Positions 63,716 to 64,000 of a DNA stretch of 64,000 nucleotides are shown in pieces (within the stretch, counting starts at the first letter, position 1; every line of letters begins with the position of its first letter). The notes under the pieces are model-generated. The model worked only from the letters and a program-made list of their open reading frames with translations. It searched no databases and was not told where the DNA came from. The position numbers and the translations under genes were made by a program. Source of the DNA: Polaribacter aestuariivivens (GTDB lineage: Bacteria; Bacteroidota; Bacteroidia; Flavobacteriales; Flavobacteriaceae); contig NZ_VANR01000002.1 in assembly GCF_005885675.1 (NCBI RefSeq), positions 62,001 through 126,000 of the forward strand. Reading direction: 5' to 3'.

Positions 63716-64000
63716 ATGAAGAATTTTAATTTTTTATGTGTTTTTTTACTGACAATTACTTTCAGTGGATTTTCACAAACACCTACAGATTTTTTATCAA
63801 AAGAATTTCATAAGAGCAGAAGAGATGCTTTAAGGGCTAAAATGCCACCAAATTCTGTGGCTGTAGTATTTGCAAACCCTCTAAGAAATAGAGCGAATGA
63901 TGTAGATTATGTGTTTCATCAGGATCCAAATTTTTACTATTTAACAGGCTACAGAGAGCCAAATGGAGTTTTGGTATTATTTTCTGATAATCAAACTGAT
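63716..64000 (+). CDS. Secreted Xaa-Pro aminopeptidase (aminopeptidase P), partial
   Basis: An ATG at 63716 opens a frame that runs off the right edge after 95 codons. A signal peptide (FLCVFLLTITFSGFSQ) is followed by FHKSRRDALRAKMPPNSVAVVFANP and DVDYVFHQDPNFYYLTGYREPNGVLVLF, the AMP_N domain of aminopeptidase P. The catalytic M24 domain should lie beyond the window. It removes N-terminal residues before proline, here probably in the periplasm. Confidence 0.85.
   Translation, partial: MKNFNFLCVFLLTITFSGFSQTPTDFLSKEFHKSRRDALRAKMPPNSVAVVFANPLRNRANDVDYVFHQDPNFYYLTGYREPNGVLVLFSDNQTD

Overview
The window looks like chromosomal DNA of a marine-type flavobacterium (Bacteroidota, Flavobacteriaceae, Polaribacter-like). 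The evidence is the strong A+T bias, many lipoproteins, a GldI-type gliding lipoprotein, TonB-dependent receptors with carboxypeptidase-like N-termini, weak or absent Shine-Dalgarno sequences, and promoters of the Bacteroidota type (TTG, a 19-20 base gap, TAnnTTTG). The genus is an inference. No rRNA, tRNA, CRISPR array, transposase or phage gene was seen. Both ends cut through genes.

Layout: 1-4008 holds the start of a methyltransferase and a Wza/Wzc-type polysaccharide export pair. 4115-4624 is a DinB-like protein. 4748-9771 is a tight five-gene operon (esterase, ATP-grasp ligase with a histone-H1-like tail, GCS2-type carboxylate-amine ligase, class I glutamine amidotransferase, second ATP-grasp). 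It converges through a shared terminator on a three-gene minus-strand operon at 9850-13279 (esterase, M17 aminopeptidase, third ATP-grasp). Together these look like an uncharacterised amide- or peptide-bond-forming pathway, the best candidate here for an undescribed system. 13501-20074 holds ndk, a DHH phosphoesterase, GldI with two further lipoprotein prolyl isomerases (one a cyclophilin-FKBP fusion), a PAP2 phosphatase and an LtaS-like membrane sulfatase-fold protein. 20217-27839 holds pheT, a TPR lipoprotein, pyrD, a LysE exporter, a frameshifted MFS transporter and an HMG-CoA-lyase-like gene. 27962-31532 encodes a five-repeat CHRD lipoprotein and a 5'-nucleotidase-like lipoprotein.

31673-37899 (DUF4856 lipoprotein, imelysin, HTTM membrane protein, TonB receptor) looks like an iron-related uptake locus. 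37966-43130 holds guaB, an OmpH/Skp-like chaperone, a DUF2254 protein, miaA and a potassium channel with a zinc-ribbon tail. 43322-48336 is a second outer-membrane locus: a DUF4331 protein split into two genes, a structured intergenic RNA region, a TPR lipoprotein and a TonB receptor. A small hydrolase and an ECF sigma/anti-sigma pair follow. 50497-50845 has no full-length gene but contains a small terminator-bounded unit with a probably frameshifted mini-gene.

50846-57161 is mostly a minus-strand housekeeping block: DnaQ/GIY-YIG protein, YggS, DUF1015, serA, serC and an acyl-CoA reductase. 57231-64000 holds a ferredoxin, a secreted carboxypeptidase-regulatory-like protein, ychF, a PAP2 protein, a YdjM-like membrane hydrolase, gcvT and the start of a secreted aminopeptidase P. 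Several calls use downstream start codons, because upstream in-frame starts lie in terminators, upstream of promoters or inside neighbouring genes.
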